A DNA stretch of 64,000 nt from Limnoglobus roseus. Its GTDB lineage: Bacteria; Planctomycetota; Planctomycetia; Gemmatales; Gemmataceae. The first letter of the stretch is position 1; the number at the start of each line of letters is the position of its first letter. The stretch is taken from NCBI RefSeq assembly GCF_008254045.1, contig NZ_CP042425.1:310001-374000 (forward strand), in the 5' to 3' direction. The notes beneath the pieces were generated by a model, which was given only the letters and a program-made list of their open reading frames with translations, did not search any database and was not told the DNA's origin. This document shows, piece after piece, positions 19,468 through 29,143 of the stretch. The position numbers were made by a program, and so were the translations under genes.

Positions 19468-19872
19468 ATGAAATTGCCCCGGAAGAGGCGCACGCTGGTC
19501 ATTATCCTGTTGTGCTTCTTCGCCGTCTGTTTGAGTCAGTGCCTAGTGGGTTGGCCGAACCTGATGCCCGGTCGGGTTAAACTACCTCGCAAGGAACTGC
19601 CGGATTCAATCGAAAGCAACACCGAGCGGCACCCATCCGGGCATTTCAACGGGCACACCGAACAGAGCATCGTAGAACGATTCGGCCAGCCATCGACACA
19701 GTGGGCCGGGCAGTACGGCCATCCAGAGTTGAAGGTTCGGCTGATTTTCCCGGACGCCGTTACCTTCGTTTACGAGACGCCCAAGGGATCGCTCTACCTT
19801 TCGTTCTGTCAGCAGGACGGGCAACGAGTGTGCTTCAGCTCGGACTGGCTGCCGACCGGAGGGTTTTTCTGA
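19468..19872 (+). CDS. Small membrane-anchored or exported hypothetical protein
   Basis: 134 aa. A basic start MKLPRKRRT precedes a hydrophobic segment (about 9-24, LVIILLCFFAVCLSQCLVG), so it is anchored or exported. The remaining domain has ESNTERHPSGHF, VERFGQPSTQWAGQYG and a strand-rich end; the 'SIVERFGQPST' piece resembles small outer-membrane lipoprotein-like domains but I do not recognise the family. Codon use is less GC-rich than in the flanking genes. It sits between DUF1552 and the ankyrin gene with 25- and 1-nt gaps, so it is probably co-transcribed. Confidence 0.7.
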   Translation: MKLPRKRRTLVIILLCFFAVCLSQCLVGWPNLMPGRVKLPRKELPDSIESNTERHPSGHFNGHTEQSIVERFGQPSTQWAGQYGHPELKVRLIFPDAVTFVYETPKGSLYLSFCQQDGQRVCFSSDWLPTGGFF

Positions 19873-19873
19873 T

Positions 19874-21343
19874 ATGCACGGTCATCGGATCATACTCGCG
19901 GCCCTTGTCGTGATGTTTTGCGGATCGTTCACGACTGCGGCCGACACCCCGCTCGCGGACGCGGCCGAGAAGGCCGACTGGCCTCGCGTCCGCACGCTGC
20001 TGAAGGATAAGGCCGACGCGAACGCGACGCAGACCGATGGCATGACGGCCCTTCACTGGGCCGCGTACCACGACGACGCGGCCGTGGCGAAACTGCTGCT
20101 GGACGCCGGGGCGAAGCCGAAGGCCGAGAACCGCTACGGCGTCACGCCGCTGTCGCTGGCCTGCACCAACGGCAACGCAGAGATCGTCACGGCTCTGCTC
20201 AAAGCCGGGGCGGACGCGAACGCGGCGATCCGCGGCGGCGAGACGGCGCTAATGACCGCCGCCCGCACGGGCAAGGTCGGCCCCGTGAAGGCGCTGCTGG
20301 ACGCTGGTGCGAAGGTGGACGCCGCGGAGAAGCACGGCCAGACCGCGATCATGTGGGCCGCCGCCGAGGGGCACGCCGACGTGATTGATCTGCTCGTTAA
20401 AGCCGGGGCAGACGCGAAAGTGCGGCTCAAATCCGGGTTCACGCCGATGCTGTTCGCCGCGCGCGAAGGCCGCATCGACGCCGTGAACGCGCTGCTCAAG
20501 GCCGGCGTGGACGCGAACGAAGCCATCAAGACCGATCGGAAGGGCGGGGGCACGACGCCGAAGGACGGCACGAGCGCCTTGATCCTCGCCGTCGAAAACG
20601 GGCACTTCGAGTTGGCGCTCGCGCTTGTGAAGGCCGGGGCCGACCCGAACGATCAGCGGTCCGGCTACACGCCGTTGCACACGCTGTCGTGGGTCCGCAA
20701 GCCGAACCGCGGTGACGACCCGGACGGCCAACCGCCGCCGACCGGGTCCGGCAAGGTGACGTGCCTGGAGTTCGTGAAGCAGTTGGCGAAGGCCGGAGCC
20801 GACGTGAACGCGAAGTTGAAGGGCGGACCGTCGGGTCGGGGAAAGATCGCGATGACCGGCACAACGCCGTTCCTGCTCGCGGCGAAGACAGCCGATCTGC
20901 CGTTCTTGAAACTGCTCGTCGAATTGGGCGCCGATCCGCTGCTCACGAACAAGGACGGCACCACGCCGCTGATGGCCGCCGCCGGCTACGGCACGCTCGC
21001 CCCGGACGAGGAAGCCGGCACTGAAGCCGAGTGTCTCGCCGCGGTCGAGTATCTCCTGACGCTGAAGGCCGACGTGAACGCGGTGGACAAGAACGGCGAG
21101 ACGACGATGCACGGGGCCGCGTACAAGAACCTGCCGAAGATGGTGCAACTCCTCGCGGACAAGGGGGCAAAGGTCGACGTGTGGAACAAGAAGAACGCCG
21201 CCGGGTGGACGCCGCTCCTGATCGCGGAAGGCTTCCGCCCCGGGAACTTCAAGCCGTCGCCGGAGACGATCGACGCGATCCACCGCGTGATGCGGGCCGC
21301 CGGCGTCACCCCGCCGCCGCCCACGCCCCGCCCCGGCAAGTGA
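19874..21343 (+). CDS. Secreted ankyrin-repeat protein
   Basis: 489 aa, signal peptide about 1-23 (ending FTTAA). About ten ankyrin repeats fill the protein, with clear units such as DGMTALHWAAYHDDAAVAKL and NGETTMHGAAYKNLPKMVQL. One insert (about 275-330) interrupts the array and contains a conserved 'TCLEFVKQLAKAGADVNAKL'. Ankyrin arrays mediate protein-protein contacts; a periplasmic location is suggested by the leader. Last gene of the DUF1592-DUF1552 cluster; ends 9 nt from the convergent kinase gene. Confidence 0.93.
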   Translation: MHGHRIILAALVVMFCGSFTTAADTPLADAAEKADWPRVRTLLKDKADANATQTDGMTALHWAAYHDDAAVAKLLLDAGAKPKAENRYGVTPLSLACTNGNAEIVTALLKAGADANAAIRGGETALMTAARTGKVGPVKALLDAGAKVDAAEKHGQTAIMWAAAEGHADVIDLLVKAGADAKVRLKSGFTPMLFAAREGRIDAVNALLKAGVDANEAIKTDRKGGGTTPKDGTSALILAVENGHFELALALVKAGADPNDQRSGYTPLHTLSWVRKPNRGDDPDGQPPPTGSGKVTCLEFVKQLAKAGADVNAKLKGGPSGRGKIAMTGTTPFLLAAKTADLPFLKLLVELGADPLLTNKDGTTPLMAAAGYGTLAPDEEAGTEAECLAAVEYLLTLKADVNAVDKNGETTMHGAAYKNLPKMVQLLADKGAKVDVWNKKNAAGWTPLLIAEGFRPGNFKPSPETIDAIHRVMRAAGVTPPPPTPRPGK

Positions 21344-21352
21344 CACGATCGC

Positions 21353-24300
21353 TCACGGGGCCGCCGGCACCGGGGCTCCCACGGCCGCGATGGCCGCGAG
21401 CAGTTTGGGCACGTCCCACCGGCGGACGCCGATCTCCCCTTCGACGTGCGCGAGCAGCCACCGACCGTCGTCGCTCGCGAACAGGCGGTGGACCGGCCCG
21501 GACGCCGTGAGGCGGAACAGGTACCGGCCGTCGGTATCCCAGAAGCGGACGGTGCGGTCCAACGACGCGGTCACGACGTACGCCGGCCGGACGACCACGC
21601 CGGTCACGGCGTCGTGGTGCCGGTCGGCGAACGGCTGCGGGGATTGCCCGTCCCACCCCAGGCGGTAGAGTTGGCCGTTCTCGCACCCGGCCACGCCGGA
21701 CGCTTCGTCGGGGCCGAACGACACGGCCGTCGTCGCGCTCGTCCCCAGAACCCACGACCGGGCCGTGCCGGTCGCTTTTTCGATCCGAAACGCACTCCCG
21801 TCGCGACGGCCGACGAGCAGGTGGTCCCGCCCCACCGCGAGGCACTTGAACACCATCCCCGCTTGCTTCATGGCCGGGTCGTTGTCGAACAGCGGGGTGA
21901 CCGCCCCGGTGTCGACGGCCACGCCCTTGACGGTGTGGCCGTCCGTGACCCACAAATGCAGGCCGGAATCGAAGGCCAAGTCGGTCGGGTCGTCGAACCG
22001 GATCGGTTCCCGGCCATCCACGTACAGGAGTTGGGCGTTGTACTCCGCGGTCGCGGCCGTCAGCCCCGATTCGTGAACCGCGATCAACGGGCGGCGGGTC
22101 GGCCCGGCGGGCAGGTCCGTAATCGGGTCGGCCGTGGAGTCATCGGGGGGATACCGGACGATCGTTTCCCGCCCATCGGCCCGGCGGGTCAAGGCGACCA
22201 CACGGTTGCCGGACGGCGACATCGCGACGGCGAAGAGTTGGTCGGTCGTGTACGGCCCGACGGCGTCCGCAACGGGCGAGTGTGCGAACTCGAACACGCG
22301 GACCGTGTTGTTCTCCGGGACGGCGATCCGCTGCCGGTCCGGCGAAACGCCGAACCGCAAGCTGCCGTTCCCGGTGATCCGCGTCGTGAGTTGGAAACCT
22401 GAGAGCGAGTCCCAGAGTTTCAGCCGGTGCTCGTGCTCCTCGGCCGTCACCAAGTACCGATTGCCCCGCACGAAGCCGAGCGATTTCAAGTCCAGGTTGT
22501 GCCGCCCCGCGTAGTTGGAAACCAACGGGACTTCGACGTCGGCCGTCAGCGAGCGGAGTTTCAACCCCTCCGGCATCAGCTTGACCGTCCAACGGCCGTC
22601 CGGACTGACCGCGAACCGGCTGTTCGGGAAGGGCCGAACAGCCGAGGAGGTGTCCCCCGTTACCGGGTCGATCCGCACCAACTCGCACTCGCCCGACGGT
22701 CGGTGGAACAGGAGGCCGAAGGGGCGGCCGACGGTTCGGGTCGGCTCCTCCAGTTGGAGGTCCGTCTTGCGGAACCGCTGGCCCCACTCGGGGGCCAGCG
22801 ACCACCCCCGCACGCAGTTTCGGGTGCCGGTGAGGGCGGTCTGCCCGTCGGGCGAAAAGGTCAAACACCAGACCGTGTTCTCGGCCGGGTCAGGGTTATC
22901 GCCCTCGTGCCCGTCCACCGACTCGGCGTGGGTGGCGGTACTCTGCAAGTCCCACCGGGCGATCCGCCCCGACCGCAGCCCCGCAATCAACCACCGGCCG
23001 TCGGGGCTGAACCCGATCACCCGGCCGCCGTCGTCCTTGTTGGTGAGTTTCGACCACGTCCGGGACGGGCCGTAACTGAGCGAGCGAACGCGGTCCCCGG
23101 TCGCGAGGTCGATGACCGCCACCCGGCCGCGGTCGGGGGTCGACCAGTCGATGACGGCCAGAAGGCGACCGTCCGGTGAGAAGCCGGTGCAGTACGACTG
23201 GAAGTCGAGGTCGATCCGCCGGACCTCCCGGAAGCACGGGGCCGTCAGTGCCGCGGCCGTCTCCGTGCGAATCGTCGGCCAGTGGTCGGCGGCGGCGGGG
23301 TCGGCCGCCAGTGCCGTGAGAGCTTCCAGATTGCGGGCCGGCCAGTCCGGGTCGTCGTCGACCCGCCGCTCGCGCACGTTCTGGAGTTGCGTCAGGTACC
23401 GTTCCCGCTCGGCCACGCGGTTGGCTTGTTCCACCTCCAACCACGACAGCCGCGCGAACGTACCGCCCAGCACGGTCAGCAGCACCAGCGCAAGGCTCAA
23501 GATGCTGATGAGCGGGTGCCGTTCCATCCGCCGCCACAACCCCTTCGCCGGGCCGATGGGGCGGGCCTTCACGGGGCGGCCGTCCGCGAACCGCGTCAGG
23601 TCGTCCGCGAGGTCGCTCGCCGAGGCGTACCGGTCGCCGGGGTGCTTTTGCAGGCACTTCAGGCAGATTGCCTCCAGGTCCTTCGGCAAGTCCGGGATGA
23701 ACGACCGCGGCGGCGGCGGGCCGCCGCGGAGCACCTGTTGGACCGTCGCCCAGGGCGTCTCGCCCCGGAAGGGCGGGCGGCCGGTGAGCAGGGAGTAGAG
23801 GATTGCTCCCAGGGCGTAAACGTCGGCCAGCGGGCCGACAACGGCCCCCGGCTTGGCCTGTTCCGGCGGCATGTAACTCGGTGTCCCCAGCACCATGTCG
23901 GGCAGGGTCAACTCCGATTGCATCTGCTGCGCAAGCCCGAAGTCGGCGATCTTCGGCGTGTTGTCGGCGGTGAAGAGGATGTTGCCGGGCTTCAGGTCGC
24001 GGTGGACGACTCCGCAGGCGTGGGCCGCGGCCATCGCGAGGGCGAGGGTTCGCACGAGGGCCGCCGCCGCCACGGGGTTCTGCGGTCGCTCGGTCGTTCG
24101 GTCGGCCAGGTTCCCGCCGGGCATCCACTCCATGGAGAAATACACGCTGTCGCCGTCGAACGCGCCGCGGTCGTACACCGGCACGATGTTCGGGTGGCGA
24201 AGATTCGCGATGATCTCCGCCTCGCGGAGGAACCGCCGCGTCAACTCCGCGTGGGTGCGGATCGTTGGGGCGACGATCTTGAGCGCCACGGGCCGGTTCA

Positions 24301-24613
24301 GCGCCACCTGGCGGGCGTGGTAGATGAAGCCCATGCCGCCGCGGCCGATGAGCTCGTAGACTTCGTACCCGTCGATACGCGGGAGGGCGTCCGTCGCGAA
24401 CGCGGTGGAGTCCGACCCGAACGGGTGGACGGGGAAGAGGTCCGGGTCGTCGAGCAGGGCCGCGATCGCGTTGTACGAGCGGATGCGGCGGTTCAGTTGG
24501 GGGAGGGTGTCCGGCCGGTCCCAGCAGAGCAGGCTCGGCTCGATCGGCTCGCGGGGCGTGGAGTGTTCCGCCCAGAATTCGAGCAGCGGGTCGGGGAGAG
24601 TCGGGTCAGTCAT
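21353..24613 (-). CDS. Ser/Thr protein kinase with transmembrane segment and WD40 repeats
   Basis: 1086 aa. Hanks-type kinase domain at about 84-345: glycine loop GRGGMG (90-95), Lys112 (VALK), HRDLKPGN (204-211), DFG (224-226), MPPEQA. A membrane segment follows (about 368-388), then a short coiled coil and WD40-type repeats to the C-terminus, presumably outside the cytoplasm as a sensor. The start overlaps the end of the upstream kinase gene by 8 nt (ATGACTGA), so the two are translationally coupled. With the divergent ECF sigma factor this is the planctomycete sigma/kinase arrangement. Substrates unknown. Confidence 0.95.
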   Translation of the reverse strand: MTDPTLPDPLLEFWAEHSTPREPIEPSLLCWDRPDTLPQLNRRIRSYNAIAALLDDPDLFPVHPFGSDSTAFATDALPRIDGYEVYELIGRGGMGFIYHARQVALNRPVALKIVAPTIRTHAELTRRFLREAEIIANLRHPNIVPVYDRGAFDGDSVYFSMEWMPGGNLADRTTERPQNPVAAAALVRTLALAMAAAHACGVVHRDLKPGNILFTADNTPKIADFGLAQQMQSELTLPDMVLGTPSYMPPEQAKPGAVVGPLADVYALGAILYSLLTGRPPFRGETPWATVQQVLRGGPPPPRSFIPDLPKDLEAICLKCLQKHPGDRYASASDLADDLTRFADGRPVKARPIGPAKGLWRRMERHPLISILSLALVLLTVLGGTFARLSWLEVEQANRVAERERYLTQLQNVRERRVDDDPDWPARNLEALTALAADPAAADHWPTIRTETAAALTAPCFREVRRIDLDFQSYCTGFSPDGRLLAVIDWSTPDRGRVAVIDLATGDRVRSLSYGPSRTWSKLTNKDDGGRVIGFSPDGRWLIAGLRSGRIARWDLQSTATHAESVDGHEGDNPDPAENTVWCLTFSPDGQTALTGTRNCVRGWSLAPEWGQRFRKTDLQLEEPTRTVGRPFGLLFHRPSGECELVRIDPVTGDTSSAVRPFPNSRFAVSPDGRWTVKLMPEGLKLRSLTADVEVPLVSNYAGRHNLDLKSLGFVRGNRYLVTAEEHEHRLKLWDSLSGFQLTTRITGNGSLRFGVSPDRQRIAVPENNTVRVFEFAHSPVADAVGPYTTDQLFAVAMSPSGNRVVALTRRADGRETIVRYPPDDSTADPITDLPAGPTRRPLIAVHESGLTAATAEYNAQLLYVDGREPIRFDDPTDLAFDSGLHLWVTDGHTVKGVAVDTGAVTPLFDNDPAMKQAGMVFKCLAVGRDHLLVGRRDGSAFRIEKATGTARSWVLGTSATTAVSFGPDEASGVAGCENGQLYRLGWDGQSPQPFADRHHDAVTGVVVRPAYVVTASLDRTVRFWDTDGRYLFRLTASGPVHRLFASDDGRWLLAHVEGEIGVRRWDVPKLLAAIAAVGAPVPAAP

Positions 24614-27086
24614 GGTCCGTCAGCGCCGCGGTTGGTGGTGCCGTCCCCAGGTGGTCGAGCCGGTCGGCGGCCCGGACGTGGTGGGGGTACTGTCGCAATC
24701 GCGAGGCCAATCGGTCGCGGCGCCCGTAGGTCATAAGCGGCAACCACAGTTTACCGCCCGCGACCATGCGGATCACCTCCTCAGTGTACCCGGCGGCGGC
24801 GTTCGGGTCACCGAGTTCCTCTTCCAACAAGGCCCGCTCGATCAGCCACGCCACCGCGTGCGCGTTGTCGTGGCGGTAGCGGTCCCGGCACGCCCGCCCG
24901 ACGTCCTCCAAGATCGCGCGGGCCGCGGCCGGCTTTTGCTGCGAACGGTGCCACGCCGCCACGCGCACGGCGTGCGGCAGTGCTTCCGGGTGGGCGAGGC
25001 TGATCGTCCGCCGGAGGTCGTCCGTCGCGGTTTGCAGGTCCGCCGCGGCCGCGTCGCCCCCCTCGACCTGGGCCAACTCGCTCCGCGCCAGCGCCGCCAC
25101 GGCGTTCCCCTCGCCCAGCACGCCCTCGGCGTCCTCGATCGTTCGGTTCAGGGATCGCTCCAGCAGCGCCCGGCGGTCGGCGGTCAACGGTTGCAACAAT
25201 TCGACGCGGGCCGCCTCGATGGCCAACCGCCCGCCCCAGGTGGCGCGAACCCCTTCGTCCGCCACGTTCGCGATCCGCTTGTCGCCGGCCGCGAGGGCCG
25301 CACGGGCCGCCGCCGCGTCGCCTTGCACGCGGTGCCGCTTGGCGAGTTGGAGCCACCCGACGGCCTGGGCGACGCAATCTCCTTCCGTCCGTGGTTCCTC
25401 TGAAAATGTCGGCAGGGGGCCGCCCGGGTCGACGGCGATGGCCAGGCCGATCCGCCAAAAGTGGGCCTTGTCGCGGAGCGCGGGCGGGCCGATCCGCTCG
25501 ACCCGCCGGTACAGGGCCATCGCCTTCGCATAGTCGCCGGTCTCGTCCCAGAGGCGGGCCATCGCGTACTCGCTGCGGGCGACGTCCGGGTGGTCGGCCG
25601 GCAGGGCGGCGCGACGAACGGCCAGCGAATCTTCCAGGTTCGGCCGGGCGTCCTCGAACGACCCGTTCGCCAACAGCGCTTCGCCGAGGACCAACCGCAC
25701 CTTCGCCCGCGTCAGGGCGTCGCCGGGCCAGCGGTGGTCGAGCCGCCGGACGGCGTCCGCGAGCAGGTCTTCGGCCGTGGTCTGGCGGACGACTTCCCAG
25801 GGGGTGAGGTGGGGCAGGTCCGCCGCGGGGAATGTGGCCGCCGGGCGGAAAACCGACGCGAGCAGTTCGGCGAGTTCCTCGGCCCGGTTCGCGTCCACCC
25901 GTGCGAGTTGCGATTCCGCCTCGCGGAGTCGGGCCGTCTCGTCCGCGAGGAGCCGCTCCGTCTGGCGTTGCTCGGCCAGCAATTCCTGGTGGCGCAGTTG
26001 GCCGCGCGTTTCGTAGGACTGGGCGAGTGCGAGCGCGAGCCCGACGGCCGTCACGAGGGCCAACCCGGCCAGCAGCGCCGTCAGGGGGTGCGACCGCGCC
26101 CAGTAGGCCACGCGGGCCACGGTCGCCGTCGGCCGGGCTTGCACGGCGCGGCCCGCCTGCACGGCGGCCAAGTCGGCGGCCAAACTCGCGGTCGTCGCGT
26201 ACCGCCGGTGGGGTTGTTTCTCCAGGCACTTCAACACGATCAGTTCGAGCCCCCGCGGCACGTCGGGGCGGAACCGCCGGGGCGACGGCGGTTGGTTCTC
26301 GACGATCTGCCGCATTAACTGCCAGGGGTTCTCGTCCACGAACGGCAGGCGACCGGTCAGGCACTCGAAGAGGATCACGCCGAGCGAGTACGTGTCCGAC
26401 TCGGGGCCGACGAACCGGGTGCGGCCGCCGGCCTGCTCCGGGGACATGTACGCCGGCGTGCCGAGGTAGGAATGGGTCGCCGTCAGGTCGGTGGTCGCGG
26501 GCCGTTTGGCGAGGCCGAAGTCGGCGATCTTCGGCGCCCCGTCGGCCGTGAAGAGAATGTTGCTCGGCTTCAGATCGCGGTGGACGACACCTACGTCGTG
26601 CAGAGCCTGCACGGCCCCGGCGAGCGTTTGCCCGAGCGCGACCGTCTCGCCGACCGTGAGGGGCGGCCCGGTTTTCAGCCGCTGCGCGAGGTTGCCGCCG
26701 GGGAGGTATTCGAGGACGAGAAAGGAGCCGTCGGGCGTGTCGCCGAAGTCGTAAATCGGTACGACGTTCGGGTGGTGGACCAGGGCGAGCAGTTCGGCTT
26801 CGAGGAAGAAACGGTTTGTCGAACTGTCGGGGCCGCCGGCGAAGCGAACCATCTTCACCGCGACGGTCCGCTTGAGTCGCGGCTGAGCCGCGCGATAGAC
26901 CACGCCCATGCCGCCGCGGCCGATCTCGGATTCCAGGAGGTAGCCGGGCGGCGACTCCGGCAGCACGCCCGGCATTAACTCGGGCGCGTCGTCCAGGCCG
27001 AGTCGGCGTAAAAGGTCATCGACCTCGATCGGGAACAGCCCGTCCGCGGTCAAATTGGCAGTCGAACGTGTGAGCGAGTCACCCAT
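24606..27086 (-). CDS. Ser/Thr protein kinase with TPR-like C-terminus
   Basis: 826 aa from ATG 27086; the frame is open further upstream but runs into the sigma-factor gene, and MGDSLTRS is the usual type of start. Kinase domain about 48-315: GRGGMG (56-61), Lys78 (VAVK), HRDLKPSN (169-176), DFG (189-191), SPEQA. Membrane segment about 335-355, then a coiled coil (about 357-400) and helical TPR-like repeats to the end. First gene of a two-kinase operon, divergent from the ECF sigma gene with a 204-nt shared promoter region. All catalytic residues are present, so it is predicted active. Confidence 0.95.
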   Translation of the reverse strand: MGDSLTRSTANLTADGLFPIEVDDLLRRLGLDDAPELMPGVLPESPPGYLLESEIGRGGMGVVYRAAQPRLKRTVAVKMVRFAGGPDSSTNRFFLEAELLALVHHPNVVPIYDFGDTPDGSFLVLEYLPGGNLAQRLKTGPPLTVGETVALGQTLAGAVQALHDVGVVHRDLKPSNILFTADGAPKIADFGLAKRPATTDLTATHSYLGTPAYMSPEQAGGRTRFVGPESDTYSLGVILFECLTGRLPFVDENPWQLMRQIVENQPPSPRRFRPDVPRGLELIVLKCLEKQPHRRYATTASLAADLAAVQAGRAVQARPTATVARVAYWARSHPLTALLAGLALVTAVGLALALAQSYETRGQLRHQELLAEQRQTERLLADETARLREAESQLARVDANRAEELAELLASVFRPAATFPAADLPHLTPWEVVRQTTAEDLLADAVRRLDHRWPGDALTRAKVRLVLGEALLANGSFEDARPNLEDSLAVRRAALPADHPDVARSEYAMARLWDETGDYAKAMALYRRVERIGPPALRDKAHFWRIGLAIAVDPGGPLPTFSEEPRTEGDCVAQAVGWLQLAKRHRVQGDAAAARAALAAGDKRIANVADEGVRATWGGRLAIEAARVELLQPLTADRRALLERSLNRTIEDAEGVLGEGNAVAALARSELAQVEGGDAAAADLQTATDDLRRTISLAHPEALPHAVRVAAWHRSQQKPAAARAILEDVGRACRDRYRHDNAHAVAWLIERALLEEELGDPNAAAGYTEEVIRMVAGGKLWLPLMTYGRRDRLASRLRQYPHHVRAADRLDHLGTAPPTAALTDHD

Positions 27087-27290
27087 GGCACGGCGGCGTG
27101 GGAACGCTGGAAGGTTCAACCTGGCCGATTCCTTGACAACTCGTCCTGTTAAAGCGAAGTTCGGCACGCCGAGCGGACAACATTCTCTCGAAAGTGCGGC
27201 CGGATGAGCCTCAGAAATTGGAGTTACCTTCTGAAAGGTTCTGGAGTAGGCTGTTGAATATTGCACACTTTGGATACTTGGACCGGCCCG

Positions 27291-27899
27291 ATGACACCGT
27301 CCGACCTCAGTACGGGACGCATGAATCGCTTGTTGGAGGAGTACCGCCAAGGCGACGAGAGGGCGATCAACGAACTCCTCTCGGCCGTCATGGACCGCCT
27401 TTTCCGACTGGCCCGCAAGATGATGAGGAGCTACCCCATCGTTCGGCGGTGGGAGGAGAGCGACGACATCCTCCAGAACGCCGTCCTGCGGTTGACGCGG
27501 GCACTGCAGCAAACGACCCCGCAAGACACGCGGGCGTTCTACGGGTTGGCGGCGGAGCAGATTCGCCGGGAACTCCTGGACATGGCCCGGCGGTACCGGA
27601 GCCAGCGGGGGGCCGGGTTCGAGCAAGCCCCGATGCCGTCCACCGACAGCGGGTCGGGCGTCGTCGCCCGGGCGGTCGCCCCGGCGGACGGGTACCTCGA
27701 CCGCTGGGCGGCCTTCCACGAAGCGGTCGACGCCCTCCCGGACGACGAGCGCGAGGTCTTTTCCCTCGTGTTCTACCACGGGTGGACGCAACCGCAGATC
27801 GCGGGACTACTCGACATGAACGAGCGCACGATCCGCCGCTACTGGCGGGCGGCGTGCGTGCGGCTCTGCGAACGACTCGACGGCGAAATGCCGGCGTGA
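27291..27899 (+). CDS. ECF-subfamily RNA polymerase sigma factor
   Basis: 202 aa from ATG 27291 (an in-frame TTG at 27261 would add ten residues). Region 2 is at about 10-105 (LLEEYRQGDERAINELL, WEESDDILQNAVLRL) and region 4 at about 145-200, with a helix-turn-helix around WTQPQIAGLLDMNERTIRRY. It is of the planctomycete-expanded ECF type. No anti-sigma gene is adjacent; instead two membrane Ser/Thr kinases are divergent from it, so control by phosphorylation is a reasonable inference. It ends 1 nt before the convergent caspase gene. Confidence 0.93.
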   Translation: MTPSDLSTGRMNRLLEEYRQGDERAINELLSAVMDRLFRLARKMMRSYPIVRRWEESDDILQNAVLRLTRALQQTTPQDTRAFYGLAAEQIRRELLDMARRYRSQRGAGFEQAPMPSTDSGSGVVARAVAPADGYLDRWAAFHEAVDALPDDEREVFSLVFYHGWTQPQIAGLLDMNERTIRRYWRAACVRLCERLDGEMPA

Positions 27900-27900
27900 C

Positions 27901-29043
27901 TCACTTCTTCTTAGAGGGCGTCACGGTGATCCGCTTCGCGTCCTCGGCGGCCGGCGTGCCGACCCCGGTCCACTCCTTCGGCGAGAGGGTGCCGCTCTCG
28001 CCCGGCATCTTCCACTCGCACTTCGGCAGATCGTTGCCCTTCACTTCCACGAAGACCAACTTCTCTTCCTTCGACTTCAACGACACGTCGGTCATCTTTT
28101 CCGGGCCGGTCGTCCACCGGTACGAGAAGGAAAGCACCTGCGGGCTCGGGTTCACGAACAAGATCGCGGCGTACCGCTTCCCCTTCGCGTCGACCTTCGG
28201 GTCGGCGTCCCCCGCCGCGCCGAGGGCGAACGCCTTCGGTACCTGCGGCCCCTTGCTTGCGCCGCCGTCGTCGATCAAGCCCCGGGCGTCGGCCTTCTGG
28301 TAGATGCGACTGGTCTCCCCGCGGACGGCCGCGAAGCACTGCTTCCAGTCGGAAACGGGGGCCTTCCCCCGCCCCCGCAGGGCGGCTTCGAGCGACGCCG
28401 TGAAGAACCCGCCGACGATGGGCATGCCGTAGGAACATTCGTCCGTCGCGGCCGTGATGTCCACGACGCCACGGCTCTGGAAGAACAACTTGCGCACCCG
28501 CGGGTCGATCTCCTTGGGCGAGTCGAGCTTCGCACGGCTGGCGGCGGTGTCGGCCTCGTCGTCCATCCCGCGGCCCTTGGCCGTCGCCACACGGTTACTG
28601 CAACAGTCGGTCAGCAGAACGGTCAGGGCGGCCTTCTTCGCCTTCATGACGTCGGCCAATTCCTTGCGGTACAGCGGGTCTTTGGCCGAGCCGGACCCAC
28701 CATATTGCAGGGCGAAGAATAGCCCTTTCTCGTCCTGCCCGCCGTGGCCGCTGTAGTAGAAGAGGAGCGCGTCGTCCGCGCCCACATTGAGGCCCTGGTA
28801 GTACGCCTTGATGTCCTTGCTGGTGGCCTTCGCCTTGCCAAGCAGTTTCAGGTCGAACCGGCCTTCGGGGATGGTTTCGCGGAACAGTGCGTTCAGTCGG
28901 CCGGCGTCGACCTCGACGCTCGGGGAGAGGGTCGGGTCGGTGTTGTCGACCACCATGAGGACGTGGAGTTTTTTGAGATCGTCGGCGGCCGCGAACGGGG
29001 CGAGGGCGAGGCACACGCCGGCGAGCAGGAAACCGCGGAACAT
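27901..29043 (-). CDS. Secreted caspase-like (peptidase C14) protein
   Basis: 380 aa with a signal peptide (about 1-20, ending FAAA). The caspase-fold protease domain spans about 25-250: catalytic His100 in YYSGHGG and the cysteine in TDCCSN (147/148; 148 aligns with the usual D-x-C-x-S). The C-terminal part (about 275-380) is a beta-rich domain of unknown type. It is the last gene of the operon 34158-27901, 100 nt after the CsgG-like gene. Prokaryotic caspase homologues (orthocaspases) usually cut after basic residues; substrate and export here are predicted, not shown. Confidence 0.9.
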   Translation of the reverse strand: MFRGFLLAGVCLALAPFAAADDLKKLHVLMVVDNTDPTLSPSVEVDAGRLNALFRETIPEGRFDLKLLGKAKATSKDIKAYYQGLNVGADDALLFYYSGHGGQDEKGLFFALQYGGSGSAKDPLYRKELADVMKAKKAALTVLLTDCCSNRVATAKGRGMDDEADTAASRAKLDSPKEIDPRVRKLFFQSRGVVDITAATDECSYGMPIVGGFFTASLEAALRGRGKAPVSDWKQCFAAVRGETSRIYQKADARGLIDDGGASKGPQVPKAFALGAAGDADPKVDAKGKRYAAILFVNPSPQVLSFSYRWTTGPEKMTDVSLKSKEEKLVFVEVKGNDLPKCEWKMPGESGTLSPKEWTGVGTPAAEDAKRITVTPSKKK

Positions 29044-29143
29044 GGAGACACCTCGTAGGCAAGAGGGTGGGGACCGTCTCTCAAAGGGTAAACGACCGCA
29101 GCCCCCGCCGGAAGACGAGGGCCGCGGGTTTCGTCGGTCGCGG

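Noticed and set aside
27133..27161. Promoter at TTGACA before the ECF sigma gene
   Set aside because: The -35 match is perfect but no acceptable -10 lies 16-18 nt downstream (GAAGTT at 17).
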